Source: JAWWPY01 sp964412845 (lineage in GTDB: Bacteria; Actinomycetota; Actinomycetes; Streptosporangiales; Streptosporangiaceae). Taken from it: a stretch of 38,064 nucleotides of DNA. Both the position numbers and the translations under genes were made by a program. The first letter of the stretch is position 1. Each line of letters opens with the position of its first letter. This document shows positions 7,755 to 15,550 of the stretch, piece by piece. The notes beneath the pieces were generated by a model. It did not search any database. It saw only the letters and a list, made by a program, of their open reading frames with translations, and was not told where the DNA came from. The stretch is from positions 1 to 38,064 of the forward strand of contig CAYPQM010000054.1 of assembly GCA_964412845.1 (NCBI GenBank). Direction: 5' to 3'.

Positions 7755-8849
7755 ATGGATGTTCCTGTGCTGCGCTGGGTCGACCCACCGGACGGGCCCG
7801 CGATCGCTCTCCTGGACCAGACCCGGCTGCCCGCCGAGGAGGAGGTGGTCACCTGCGGTAACGTCGCGGCTCTGGTGGACGCGATCCGCCGGCTGGTGGT
7901 CCGCGGGGCCCCGATCCTCGGGGTGGCGGGCGCGTTCGGCGTGGCGCTGGCCGCCGCGCGGGGTGACGATGTAGCCGCGGCCGCCGCCGAGATCAGCGGT
8001 GCCCGGCCGACCGCGGCCAACCTGGCCTGGGGCGTCCGCCGGGTGCTGCTGGCCTACCAGGAGTGCGTCCGGGCCAGCCCGGAAAACACCCCTGACACCG
8101 CACGGATCGCCGCCCAAGCTGCCCTCGACGAGGCCCGGGCCATCGCCGCGCAGGATGCCGCGGCGAGCGCCGCGATGGCCGAGTATGGCCTGGCCCTGCT
8201 GCCATCAGGCCGGGTCAGGATCCTGACCCACTGCAATACCGGCCGGCTGGTGTCCGCGGGCGAGGGCACCGCGTTCGCGGTGATTCTCGCGGCCCACCGC
8301 GCCGGGCGCCTGGCCCGGCTCTGGGTGGACGAGACACGCCCTCTTTTGCAGGGTGCGCGGCTGACCGCGTATGAGGCCAGGGGCGCTGGCATGGATTACG
8401 CGGTGCTGCCTGATGCGGCGGCCGGGTCGCTGCTGGCGGCCGGCCAGGTGGACATCGTGCTGACCGGGGCGGACCGGATCGCCGCCGACGGCAGCGTCGC
8501 CAACAAGGTTGGCACCTACGGCCTGGCCGTGCTCGCCCGGCGGCATGGCGTGCCTTTCGTGGTGGTGGCGCCGGTCTCCACCGTCGATTTCGATGCCCCG
8601 GACAGCAGCGCGATCGTGCTGGAGCAGCGCGCCGCTCGCGAGGTCACCTGCCTGGCGGGCCAGGCGATCGCGCCGCGCGGGAGCGCCGCCTACAACCCTG
8701 CTTTCGACGTCACCCCGGCGGCGCTGGTCACCGCCCTGGTGACCGAACGCGGAGTCGCCCGGCCGGTCACTGCGGGTACCCTTCGTCTGCTGTGTACCCG
8801 CCCAGGTACGCGGGATAGTGCCGTTGGCGATATTTCCATGGAACGATGA
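7755..8849 (+). CDS. mtnA: S-methyl-5-thioribose-1-phosphate isomerase
   Basis: 364 residues of the eIF-2B alpha/beta/delta-like isomerase family. It converts methylthioribose-1-phosphate to methylthioribulose-1-phosphate in methionine salvage, in the cytoplasm. The catalytic cysteine is C160 in RILTHCNTGRL and the catalytic aspartate D240 in LTGADRIAADGS; these numbers coincide with those known for the Bacillus enzyme. The substrate-binding RGAPILGVAGAFGVALA motif is at about 50-66. The ATG at 7755 gives the family-typical MDVPVLRWVD; the open frame extends upstream without similarity. Its stop overlaps the mtrA start (ATGA). No other methionine-salvage gene is in the window; the link to mtrA is a conserved actinobacterial neighbourhood. 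Confidence 0.93.
   Translation: MDVPVLRWVDPPDGPAIALLDQTRLPAEEEVVTCGNVAALVDAIRRLVVRGAPILGVAGAFGVALAAARGDDVAAAAAEISGARPTAANLAWGVRRVLLAYQECVRASPENTPDTARIAAQAALDEARAIAAQDAAASAAMAEYGLALLPSGRVRILTHCNTGRLVSAGEGTAFAVILAAHRAGRLARLWVDETRPLLQGARLTAYEARGAGMDYAVLPDAAAGSLLAAGQVDIVLTGADRIAADGSVANKVGTYGLAVLARRHGVPFVVVAPVSTVDFDAPDSSAIVLEQRAAREVTCLAGQAIAPRGSAAYNPAFDVTPAALVTALVTERGVARPVTAGTLRLLCTRPGTRDSAVGDISMER
8772..8801. promoter_or_regulatory. Inverted repeat upstream of mtrA, possible operator
   Basis: GCGGGTAC at 8772-8779 is answered by its exact reverse complement GTACCCGC at 8794-8801, with 14 bp between. It lies inside the 3' end of mtnA, 45-75 bp before the mtrA start, where an mtrA promoter would be expected. 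A weak GATAGT at 8814-8819 could be a -10 element. The function is not shown; a chance or coding-driven repeat is possible. Confidence 0.35.
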
Positions 8850-9532
8850 GGCCCATGAAAGGTCGCGTGCTTGTCGTCGATGACGACGCTGCCCTCTCCG
8901 AGATGCTCGGCATCATGCTCCGGGGCGAGGGGTTTGAACCGACGTTCGTCGCGGACGGTGACAAGGCCATGGAGGCCTTCCGGGATACTCACCCGGACCT
9001 TGTCCTCCTGGACCTGATGCTGCCTGGCGTCGACGGCATCGATGTCTGCCGCCAGATCCGGACTGAGTCCGGGGTGCCCATCGTCATGCTGACGGCGAAG
9101 AGCGACACCGTGGACGTGGTGCTCGGGCTTGAGTCGGGAGCCGACGACTACATCGTCAAGCCGTTCAAATCGAAAGAGCTGATCGCGCGCGTCCGGGCCC
9201 GGCTGCGCCGGACCGATGACCCGGCGCCCGAGATGCTGCAGATCGTGGACGTTTTCATCGACGTGGCCGGGCACTCCGTGAAGCGCAACGGCGGACCGGT
9301 CAGCCTGACGCCGCTGGAGTTCGACCTGCTGGTGGCGCTGGCCCGGAAGCCGCGCCAGGTTTTCACCCGTGAGGTCCTGCTTGAGCAGGTCTGGGGTTAC
9401 CGTCACGCGGCCGACACGCGGCTGGTCAACGTGCACGTCCAGCGGCTCCGCGCCAAGATCGAGAAAGACCCGGAGCACCCGGAAATCGTCGTCACGGTAC
9501 GCGGCGTGGGGTACAAGGCAGGCCCCGCCTGA
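8846..9532 (+). CDS. mtrA: MtrA, OmpR-family response regulator
   Basis: 228 residues. The receiver domain at 1-120 has the acidic pair in LVVDDDAALS, the phospho-acceptor D56 in LVLLDLMLPG and the switch lysine in YIVKPFKSKEL. The C-terminal OmpR winged helix (about 130-225) includes SLTPLEFDLLVALARKPRQV and VHVQRLRAKIE. The recognition region is near-identical to actinobacterial MtrA as I remember it. MtrA is the DNA-binding partner of the kinase MtrB and controls cell division, cell-wall hydrolases and replication-linked genes. The ATG at 8846 overlaps the mtnA stop; an in-frame ATG at 8855 is an alternative. A 78-bp gap separates it from mtrB. Confidence 0.95.
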   Translation: MRPMKGRVLVVDDDAALSEMLGIMLRGEGFEPTFVADGDKAMEAFRDTHPDLVLLDLMLPGVDGIDVCRQIRTESGVPIVMLTAKSDTVDVVLGLESGADDYIVKPFKSKELIARVRARLRRTDDPAPEMLQIVDVFIDVAGHSVKRNGGPVSLTPLEFDLLVALARKPRQVFTREVLLEQVWGYRHAADTRLVNVHVQRLRAKIEKDPEHPEIVVTVRGVGYKAGPA

Positions 9533-9610
9533 CCTCCAGGGCTTGTTGAAACAGGGCTTTTGGGTACATGGTGGGTCGGCACAGAGAGGCGTATTCGGTA
9601 GAGAAGGGGC

Positions 9611-11506
9611 ATGGAGGGGGCAGCGAGCGCTAGCGAGGCCCGGGGCGGCGAGCGTGTCGGCGCGCCGGCCACGGCCGCTGGGCGCGCGACTGGTGCCGGG
9701 GTAGCTGCGGCTGGGGCCGGGTCCGCCTCCCCCGAGCGAGTCACGCTGCTGATCCGGCGGGCGGCGCGGCGGCTGCCGCCCCGGGCGCGCCGTGTGCTGC
9801 GGGTGACCTACCGGCGGAGCCAGACCCTGTCCGGGCAGCTACGCCGCCGCTGGCACCGGTCGCTACAGCTGAGGGTGGTTGCGACCACCGCGATCATTTC
9901 CTTCGTCGTGGTGGCGGCGCTCGGCTACTTCCTGATGCAGCAGATTGCCACCGGGCTGCTGAACAGCGCGCGGAACCAGGCATCCACGCAGATCGCCGAG
10001 GGCCTCGCGGACGCGAAGGGCGAGGTCGGCCTGCAGGGGTCGGCCGGCAACCGGCTGAAAACCCTGATCTCGCTGACCACCACCTTGCAGGGCCTCAGCG
10101 GCCAAGGTGATGCCTTCGACGTGGTGATCTACGCGCAAGCCGGCGGTTCCAGCCTCCGCGGGGTCGGCGGCAACCCGAACGTGAACCCCTCCAGCATCCC
10201 GCAGCGCCTGATCGACCAGGTGACCGAGGAGCAGGCGAGCGGCCGGACCGACCACCTCCTGTCCACGTCGACCAGCCTGACCTACATCGACGGCAGGCAG
10301 TCACAACCCGGGCTGGCGATCGGCGGGGTGATCAACAGCCGGGATCAGCTGTACTACCTGTTCCCGCTCGATCAGCAGCAGCAGACCCTCCAGTTGGTGC
10401 AGCGCGCTTTGCTGGGCGGCGGCCTGGTCCTGGTCGTCCTGCTCGCCGCGATCGTCTCGCTGGTAACGCGCTGGGTGGTGGTCCCCATCAGGGACGCCGC
10501 GCAGGCGGCCAAGCGGCTTTCCGCCGGGCAGCTCGACGAGCGGATGGCGGTGCGCGGCACCGATGACCTGGCTGCCCTGGCCAGGTCGTTCAACGAGATG
10601 GCCCGCAGCCTGCAGGAGAAGCTCAGGGAGCTTGAGGAGCTGTCCCAGGTGCAGCGGCAGTTCGTGTCGGACGTTTCCCATGAGCTGCGGACCCCGCTGA
10701 CGACGATCAGGATCGCCGCGGACATCTTGTTCGAGGCCAGGCAGCAGCTGGACGCGTCAGCGGGCCGCTCGGCGGAGCTGCTGCAAAGCCAGCTGGAGCG
10801 ATTCGAGTCGCTGCTCGCGGACCTGCTGGAGATCAGCAGGTACGACGCGAACGCGGCCACCCTCGACGCGGAGTCCGCGGATGTCTGCGACCTGGTCCGG
10901 CGCGCGGCCGCGGATGCGGAGCAGCTGGCGGCCCGGCGCGGAACCCGGATCGACTTCCGGCTTCCCCCGGAACCCTGTGTCGCCGAGGTGGACCGGCGGC
11001 GGGTCGAGCGCATCCTGCGCAATCTGCTGGACAACGCGGTGGAGCACGGTGAGGGGCGCGACGTGGTGGTCACCGTGTCCGGGGACCGCGACGCGGTGGC
11101 GGTAGCGGTCCGGGATCACGGTGTCGGCTTTGGGCCGGCCGAGGCGCAGATGGTGTTCGACCGGTTCTGGCGGGCGGACCCGGCGCGGGCCCGCACCACC
11201 GGCGGTACCGGCCTGGGACTGGCCATCGCGCTGGAGGACGCCCGGCTGCATCGTGGCTGGCTGCAGGCGTGGGGAGAATGCGGCCGGGGCTCGGTCTTCC
11301 GGTTGACCGTGCCCCGGGTGGCGGGCCAGGAACTGGCCGGATCGCCGTTGCCGCTCGGCCCCGACGAGGCTGAGGCCGGATCCGGCTTCGCCGACTCCAG
11401 CTTCGCCGGCCCGGGCGAGGTCGGCGTCGTGCGGCCCGCGGCCCGGACCGGGACCGAGGCCGGGCTGACCGCGGAGACAGGCAGCGGAGTGGGCGCGAGT
11501 GGCTGA
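9611..11506 (+). CDS. mtrB: MtrB sensor histidine kinase
   Basis: 631 residues. An alanine/glycine-rich, arginine-rich cytoplasmic N-terminus precedes TM1 (about 92-112, LRVVATTAIISFVVVAALGY). An extracytoplasmic sensor region follows, then TM2 (about 270-292) and HAMP. The dimerisation helix carries the phospho-histidine H357 in SDVSHELRTPL. The ATPase domain has the N box NLLDNAVEH and G boxes DHGVGFG and GGTGLGLAI. An unusual acidic, low-complexity tail of about 80 residues follows the kinase domain. MtrB phosphorylates MtrA. The ATG is preceded by GAAGGGG. The last 8 bp overlap the lpqB start. Spacing and order mtrA-mtrB-lpqB match the conserved operon. Confidence 0.95.
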   Translation: MEGAASASEARGGERVGAPATAAGRATGAGVAAAGAGSASPERVTLLIRRAARRLPPRARRVLRVTYRRSQTLSGQLRRRWHRSLQLRVVATTAIISFVVVAALGYFLMQQIATGLLNSARNQASTQIAEGLADAKGEVGLQGSAGNRLKTLISLTTTLQGLSGQGDAFDVVIYAQAGGSSLRGVGGNPNVNPSSIPQRLIDQVTEEQASGRTDHLLSTSTSLTYIDGRQSQPGLAIGGVINSRDQLYYLFPLDQQQQTLQLVQRALLGGGLVLVVLLAAIVSLVTRWVVVPIRDAAQAAKRLSAGQLDERMAVRGTDDLAALARSFNEMARSLQEKLRELEELSQVQRQFVSDVSHELRTPLTTIRIAADILFEARQQLDASAGRSAELLQSQLERFESLLADLLEISRYDANAATLDAESADVCDLVRRAAADAEQLAARRGTRIDFRLPPEPCVAEVDRRRVERILRNLLDNAVEHGEGRDVVVTVSGDRDAVAVAVRDHGVGFGPAEAQMVFDRFWRADPARARTTGGTGLGLAIALEDARLHRGWLQAWGECGRGSVFRLTVPRVAGQELAGSPLPLGPDEAEAGSGFADSSFAGPGEVGVVRPAARTGTEAGLTAETGSGVGASG

Positions 11507-13391
11507 GATCTGGTCCCGGGCGGGGCGGCGCGATTCCCGCGCCCGGCGGCGTGTCTCGGGTGCGGTGGCCACCGCGGCGCTGATGGCTCTGGCCGCGGGC
11601 TGCGCGGCCGTCCCGGCCAGCGGCATCGTGGCGTCGGCCACGATTCCGCCGGGTCCGGGCAGTGCGGTCGGCGGCGGCCGGAACTGCTGCGTCCTGATCA
11701 TGCTGCCGCCGCAGCCCGACTGGGGTCCGCAGCAGATCGTCAGCAACTTCCTGCTCGCGAGCGCCAACTTCGCCAACAACCACGCGGTCGCGCGCGAGTA
11801 CCTGACGGCGGCGGCGAGTAAAGCCTGGCATCCCGGCTCGGCGGTGACTGTCATCGCCCAGCCGCCCGACGTGACGCTTTCCCGGCGCCCCTTCGGATCG
11901 CAGGGCGCGGCGCTCGTCCAGATACAAGCGCAGGAAGTGGCCACGCTGAGCGGCAGCGGGCAATACAGTCCCGCGCCTGGCGGGCACGAGCAGCTGGTCC
12001 GGCAGTTCGGCTTGCAGCTGGTCGATCACCGGTGGCGGATCGCCAGCCTGCCGTCAAGCGGGGCTGGGCAGGTCTCCAATGAGCTGGTGCTGACCAAGGA
12101 CCTGTTCCAGCTGGCCTACGAGCCGCGGAACCTCTACTACTTCGATTCCTCGGGCAAGGTGCTGGTTCCTGACCCGGTATTCGTGCCCATCGACTCATCC
12201 GATCCGGGCACGAACCTGGTGCGGGCCTTGAAGCGCAGCCCGTCCGGATGGCTGGCAGGCGCTGTGTTCTCGGCGTTCCCGCCGAATGCGCAGCTAGCCC
12301 GGCCGGTCCAGATTCTGCCTAACAAGACCGCCCTCGTCGATCTCAGCCTGCCGCGCGGGGCCGCGACCAAGTCAGCCATCCAGGCCATGGCGGCCCAGCT
12401 CGTCTGGACGCTGACCAGCCCGTCCTATAGTCCCGCGCCTGCTCAGGCGGTGCAGTTCGAGGTCAACGGACGGCCTAGCTCGCAGGCCGGGTCCAGCATC
12501 CCGGCGCAAGATCGTCGCGGTTACCCGCAGCAGGCTCTTGACCCGCCGGATCACGAGAATCTGTACTACCTGGCCAGCAACGGTGCGACCCGGGTGCTGC
12601 GCGGGTCCACGGTCGCCAGCCCGGCTCCGCCTGGCCAGGGCGCACCAGGCCAGGCGCTCCCGGGCCAGGTCGGGGAAGGCCAGATCCCGTTGCACATCGT
12701 GGCCATCTCACCCGATGAGCGCTACCTCGCCGGGATCGCCGGGCCGTCGAACACGGTCTATGTCAGCGACCTGGGCGCAGCCCGGGACCGGGCCAAGCCA
12801 GGTACCGGCAATCTGACCTCCCGGCTCACCGGGAGCAGCTTCACCGCGCTCAGCTGGGACCGCAGAGACGATCTGTGGGTCGCGGGAAAGGTCAAGGGGC
12901 AACCAGGGGTGTGGGTGGTGCCGCCCGGAGCCGGCCGGCCGGCCCAGGTGAGCCTGCCGCCGGGGATTGGGCCAGTCACCGCGCTGCGGGTCGCCCGGGA
13001 CGGGGTGCGGGTCGCCATGATCGCGGGGAGCGGGCCAGCCGCGCGCCTGCTGCTCGGGGCCATCGTCCGGGCCGGCACCCAGCTATCAGTCCTGCAGACC
13101 GTGGCCGTCGGCACGGACGTCTCGGCCCCGTCGGCTCTGACCTGGTACGACGCAGATCATTTGCTGGTTGTGGCGCAGTCAGCGGCCGGCCCGAGGCTCG
13201 ATGAGGTGCCGGTCGACGGCGATCGGTCCACCGCCATGGGCGTGCAGCCCAACATGGTCTCCATCGCCGCCGCGGGACCGTCCAACCCCCTCTACGCCAG
13301 CCTGCAGACCAGCCACCTGGCCCGGTCCATCGGCGTCGGTGAGCTGTGGAGCATGTTCGTCTCCGGCAGCAGCGCCACCTATCCGGGCTGA
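11499..13391 (+). CDS. lpqB: LpqB, MtrAB-associated lipoprotein
   Basis: 630 residues. A positively charged N-terminus and short hydrophobic stretch end in the lipobox LAAGC, with C35 as the expected lipidated cysteine. A GerMN-like domain follows (around 200-310, containing LVRALKRSPSGWL), then a C-terminal beta-propeller-like half with repeats such as ISPDERYLAGI and LSWDRRDDLWVAG. LpqB is exported and lipid-anchored. In mycobacteria it binds the extracellular part of MtrB and modulates MtrA phosphorylation. The GTG start overlaps the mtrB stop by 8 bp, so expression is coupled. A hairpin 45 bp downstream probably ends the operon. The comF gene that often follows lpqB in actinobacteria is absent here. 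Confidence 0.93.
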   Translation: MAEIWSRAGRRDSRARRRVSGAVATAALMALAAGCAAVPASGIVASATIPPGPGSAVGGGRNCCVLIMLPPQPDWGPQQIVSNFLLASANFANNHAVAREYLTAAASKAWHPGSAVTVIAQPPDVTLSRRPFGSQGAALVQIQAQEVATLSGSGQYSPAPGGHEQLVRQFGLQLVDHRWRIASLPSSGAGQVSNELVLTKDLFQLAYEPRNLYYFDSSGKVLVPDPVFVPIDSSDPGTNLVRALKRSPSGWLAGAVFSAFPPNAQLARPVQILPNKTALVDLSLPRGAATKSAIQAMAAQLVWTLTSPSYSPAPAQAVQFEVNGRPSSQAGSSIPAQDRRGYPQQALDPPDHENLYYLASNGATRVLRGSTVASPAPPGQGAPGQALPGQVGEGQIPLHIVAISPDERYLAGIAGPSNTVYVSDLGAARDRAKPGTGNLTSRLTGSSFTALSWDRRDDLWVAGKVKGQPGVWVVPPGAGRPAQVSLPPGIGPVTALRVARDGVRVAMIAGSGPAARLLLGAIVRAGTQLSVLQTVAVGTDVSAPSALTWYDADHLLVVAQSAAGPRLDEVPVDGDRSTAMGVQPNMVSIAAAGPSNPLYASLQTSHLARSIGVGELWSMFVSGSSATYPG

Positions 13392-13435
13392 GCCGCCGCG
13401 TAGGCATCTATTTCACGCTCGGTGACTGTTCGGGC

Positions 13436-13466
13436 CTTTGGGCCCGATGACATCGGGCCCAGGGGA
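13436..13466 (+). terminator. Strong hairpin after lpqB, probable terminator
   Basis: A 14-bp stem (two G-T pairs) closes a 3-nt GAC loop: CCTTTGGGCCCGAT (13436-13449) pairs with ATCGGGCCCAGGGG (13453-13466). There is no T tract, as is common in very GC-rich actinobacteria. It begins 45 bp after the lpqB stop, between the mtrAB-lpqB unit and the hpf leader. Confidence 0.65.
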
Positions 13467-13476
13467 GACTAGCGTC
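13448..13476 (+). promoter_or_regulatory. Candidate promoter of the hpf leader
   Basis: ATGACA (13448-13453) resembles a -35 box in five of six positions. After a 17-bp spacer comes TAGCGT (13471-13476), which fits the loose actinobacterial TAnnnT -10 pattern. Transcription would start near 13483, at the edge of the structured region before hpf. The -35 box falls within the loop and second arm of the lpqB terminator hairpin. Confidence 0.4.
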
Positions 13477-13482
13477 TTCCTA

Positions 13483-13715
13483 TGGCACCCGCTCGGGTCC
13501 GTGGTTGCGACAGGCAGGGGTCTCCGCTCATCGCGGAGAGCCCGTCCTGGCAAGCCGATGCCAGCCGCAGGCGAAACGGCCCACGTAAGGCGACTTCTCG
13601 TCGACCGATCACGGTGCGGCTTAGAGGTAAGTCCTGCCCCGCCGGGGGATCCGGCGTCCCCCGGGCAGGGAGAAGGGCAGTAGTGGCGACAGGCCGCGAA
13701 CCCCTCAGCAGGCGG
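13483..13715 (+). ncRNA. Structured leader upstream of hpf, putative raiA-motif RNA
   Basis: The 394 bp between lpqB and hpf hold no convincing coding frame but contain several strong hairpins. TCTCCGC/GCGGAGA pairs around 13521-13539. A long two-part stem, CCTGCCC (13633-13639) with GGGCAGG (13663-13669), encloses GGGGGA (13644-13649) with TCCCCC (13657-13662). A shorter CGAC/GTCG hairpin lies between them. Less structured segments such as CCCACGTAAGGCGAC and CGGCTTAGAGGTAAG look conserved in style. The raiA motif is a known noncoding RNA class of Firmicutes and Actinobacteria found upstream of raiA/hpf, exactly this position. I cannot run a covariance model, so the class is assigned by context. 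Ends are approximate. Confidence 0.5.
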
Positions 13716-13785
13716 ATGTGGGGACGAAGACCAGGTCGGCCGGGCGGGTGCCACCCAGACGGATCGGGCTGAAGGGGGTTCCCAG

Positions 13786-14532
13786 GTGGACATCATCTTC
13801 AAGGGTCGGCGTACGGGTTTGCAGGAGCGGTTCCGCAGGCACGCGACGGCCAAGCTGGGCAAGATCGCGAAGCTGGATCACAAGGCGATCAGGATCGATG
13901 TGGAGGTGTCCCAGGAGCGCAACCCGCGTCAGTCGGACCGCCGGGAGCGGGTTGAGCTGACCATCACGTCGCGTGGGCCGGTCGTTCGCGCGGAAGCGGC
14001 CGCTGAGGACCGCTTCATGGCCCTGGACCGTGCCGTCGCCAAGCTGGAGGCGCGGCTGAGGCGGGCCGGCGACCGGCGCAAGGACCGGCATAGCGGGCTG
14101 GCTCTCCCCGATGACAGTCAGTTCTCCGACCAGCTCAACGGGCAACTCGCTGACGGGTACCCGGTGCTCGCGAACGGCGAGGCGCCAGATGACGAGGGCG
14201 GGCCAGCCGACGGGGCCCGGCCGCGATCAGGTGATCTCGTGCCCATCGCGATGGAAGGTGACGGGCCCTTGGTGGTGCGGGAGAAGTTTCACGCCGCGGC
14301 ACCGATGACCATCGACCAGGCGTTGCTGGAAATGGAACTCGTCGGGCACGATTTCTTCCTGTTCCACGACGAGGACTGCCGGCTGCCGAGCGTGGTCTAC
14401 CGGCGGTGCGGCTACGACTACGGTGTGATCCGTCTCGTGGACGAGGCCCCCCGGGAGGGGGCGCACCCGGAAGCCGGCGCAGCGGCCAGCCAGCGGGACC
14501 GGAGAGTGGGGCAGAATCAGGCGGCCAGGTAG
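13786..14532 (+). CDS. hpf: Long-form ribosome hibernation promoting factor (HPF/RaiA)
   Basis: 248 residues. The N-terminal S30AE/YfiA domain (1-105) starts MDIIFKGRRTGLQERFRRHA and contains the basic FMALDRAVAKLEARLRRAGD helix that sits on 16S rRNA. A variable acidic linker (about 110-170) follows. The C-terminal dimerisation domain (about 175-230) contains EKFHAAAPMTIDQALLEMEL and HDFFLFHDEDCRLPSVVYRR, split for quotation. Long HPF makes 100S ribosome dimers in stationary phase or stress. The GTG start gives the family-typical N-terminus and is preceded by GGGGG. A tail of about 25 residues after the dimer domain is low complexity. The structured leader upstream may control it. Confidence 0.93.
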   Translation: MDIIFKGRRTGLQERFRRHATAKLGKIAKLDHKAIRIDVEVSQERNPRQSDRRERVELTITSRGPVVRAEAAAEDRFMALDRAVAKLEARLRRAGDRRKDRHSGLALPDDSQFSDQLNGQLADGYPVLANGEAPDDEGGPADGARPRSGDLVPIAMEGDGPLVVREKFHAAAPMTIDQALLEMELVGHDFFLFHDEDCRLPSVVYRRCGYDYGVIRLVDEAPREGAHPEAGAAASQRDRRVGQNQAAR

Positions 14533-14639
14533 GGCATCTGGGGGGTGCGTGGCGCAGTGCCGAGGGGCGGAACTGGCCTGGCTTGCGCAAGATGCCCCTA
14601 GTCAGCCAGAGTTTGGTGACGAGGTGTTACCTTCACCGT

Positions 14640-14665
14640 GCGCCGCGCCAGCGCTGGCGCGGCGC
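14640..14665. terminator. 26-bp perfect palindrome after hpf
   Basis: GCGCCGCGCCAGC (14640-14652) is immediately followed by its exact reverse complement up to 14665. With a 4-base loop this gives an 11-bp GC stem. It lies 108 bp after hpf and 141 bp before the LuxR-type regulator. It could be the hpf terminator or, being an uninterrupted dyad, a binding site. The surrounding 273-bp intergenic region shows no gene. Confidence 0.45.
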
Positions 14666-14805
14666 GGGGCCAGGGCGAAACGCGCGAAGGCATTACCAGA
14701 GGGTTACACGGCCTGGCCACTATGGCCGGCCGCAAGTTCGTAGGCGAAGCTGTACCGCAGGCAGTGAGGCAGGGCACCGGGATGCAGGGTCAGAGGGGAG
14801 GTGCC

Positions 14806-15525
14806 GTGGACGGAGATCTCGCAGCCGGCAAGGCCGCGGCAGGCGTTCGGCGGGGTCCCGATCCGATCCGCGCCCTCATCGTTGATGATCACGCGCTGTT
14901 CCGGCGTGGCCTGGAGATGGTTCTCGCGGCCGAGGATGACATCGAACTGGTCGGTGAGGCGAGCGACGGGACGGAGGCGGTGCAGAAGGCCGCCGAGTCG
15001 CTGCCGGACATCGTCCTCATGGATATCCGGATGCCCAAGAGCAGCGGGATCGAGGCCTGCCGTGCGATGAAGGAGGCGGCACCCAGTTCGAAGATCGTCA
15101 TGCTGACGATCAGCGACGAGGAAGAAGACCTGTTCGAGGCGATCAGGGCAGGTGCCAGTGGCTACTTGCTCAAGGACATCCCGTTGGATGAGGTCGCCGA
15201 CGTGGTCCGGGCCGTCCATGACGGGCAGTCGCTCATCAACCCGTCCATGGCGGGCAAGCTCCTTTCTGAGTTCGCCACACTCGAGAAGCGCGATGACTCT
15301 GAGCGGGCCCAGCAGGTACCGGCGCCCAAGCTCACCGATCGCGAGATGCAGGTGCTCAAGCTGGTGGCACGGGGCATGAACAACCGCGACATCGCCAAAG
15401 AGCTGTTCATCTCCGAGAACACGGTCAAAAACCACGTCCGTAACATCCTGGAGAAGCTGCAGATCCACTCGCGGATGGAAGCCGTCATGATCGCCGTGCG
15501 GGAGAAGCTGATCGAGTTCAGCTGA
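14806..15525 (+). CDS. NarL/LuxR-family response regulator
   Basis: 239 residues from the GTG at 14806, which follows AGGGGAG at suitable spacing; ATG at 14782 is an alternative and the frame is open further upstream. The receiver domain has IRALIVDDHALFRRGLE, the phospho-acceptor D73 in IVLMDIRMPKSSG and the switch lysine in YLLKDIPLDEV. The C-terminal HTH_LuxR has LTDREMQVLKLVARGMNNRD and ENTVKNHVRNILEKL, the standard DNA-contact helices. No cognate histidine kinase is nearby, so it is an orphan in this window. The hpf-regulator-secA order occurs in other actinobacteria from memory. Its targets are unknown; possible control of hpf or secA is speculation. Confidence 0.9.
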   Translation: MDGDLAAGKAAAGVRRGPDPIRALIVDDHALFRRGLEMVLAAEDDIELVGEASDGTEAVQKAAESLPDIVLMDIRMPKSSGIEACRAMKEAAPSSKIVMLTISDEEEDLFEAIRAGASGYLLKDIPLDEVADVVRAVHDGQSLINPSMAGKLLSEFATLEKRDDSERAQQVPAPKLTDREMQVLKLVARGMNNRDIAKELFISENTVKNHVRNILEKLQIHSRMEAVMIAVREKLIEFS

Positions 15526-15550
15526 GCGCTGGGCCCGGCCGCGCGGCGGC

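Noticed and set aside
5989..7974. A 661-codon + strand frame running through the N gap
   Set aside because: It is antisense to the PGYGQ-repeat membrane protein and DUF4129, and its continuity depends on N bases.
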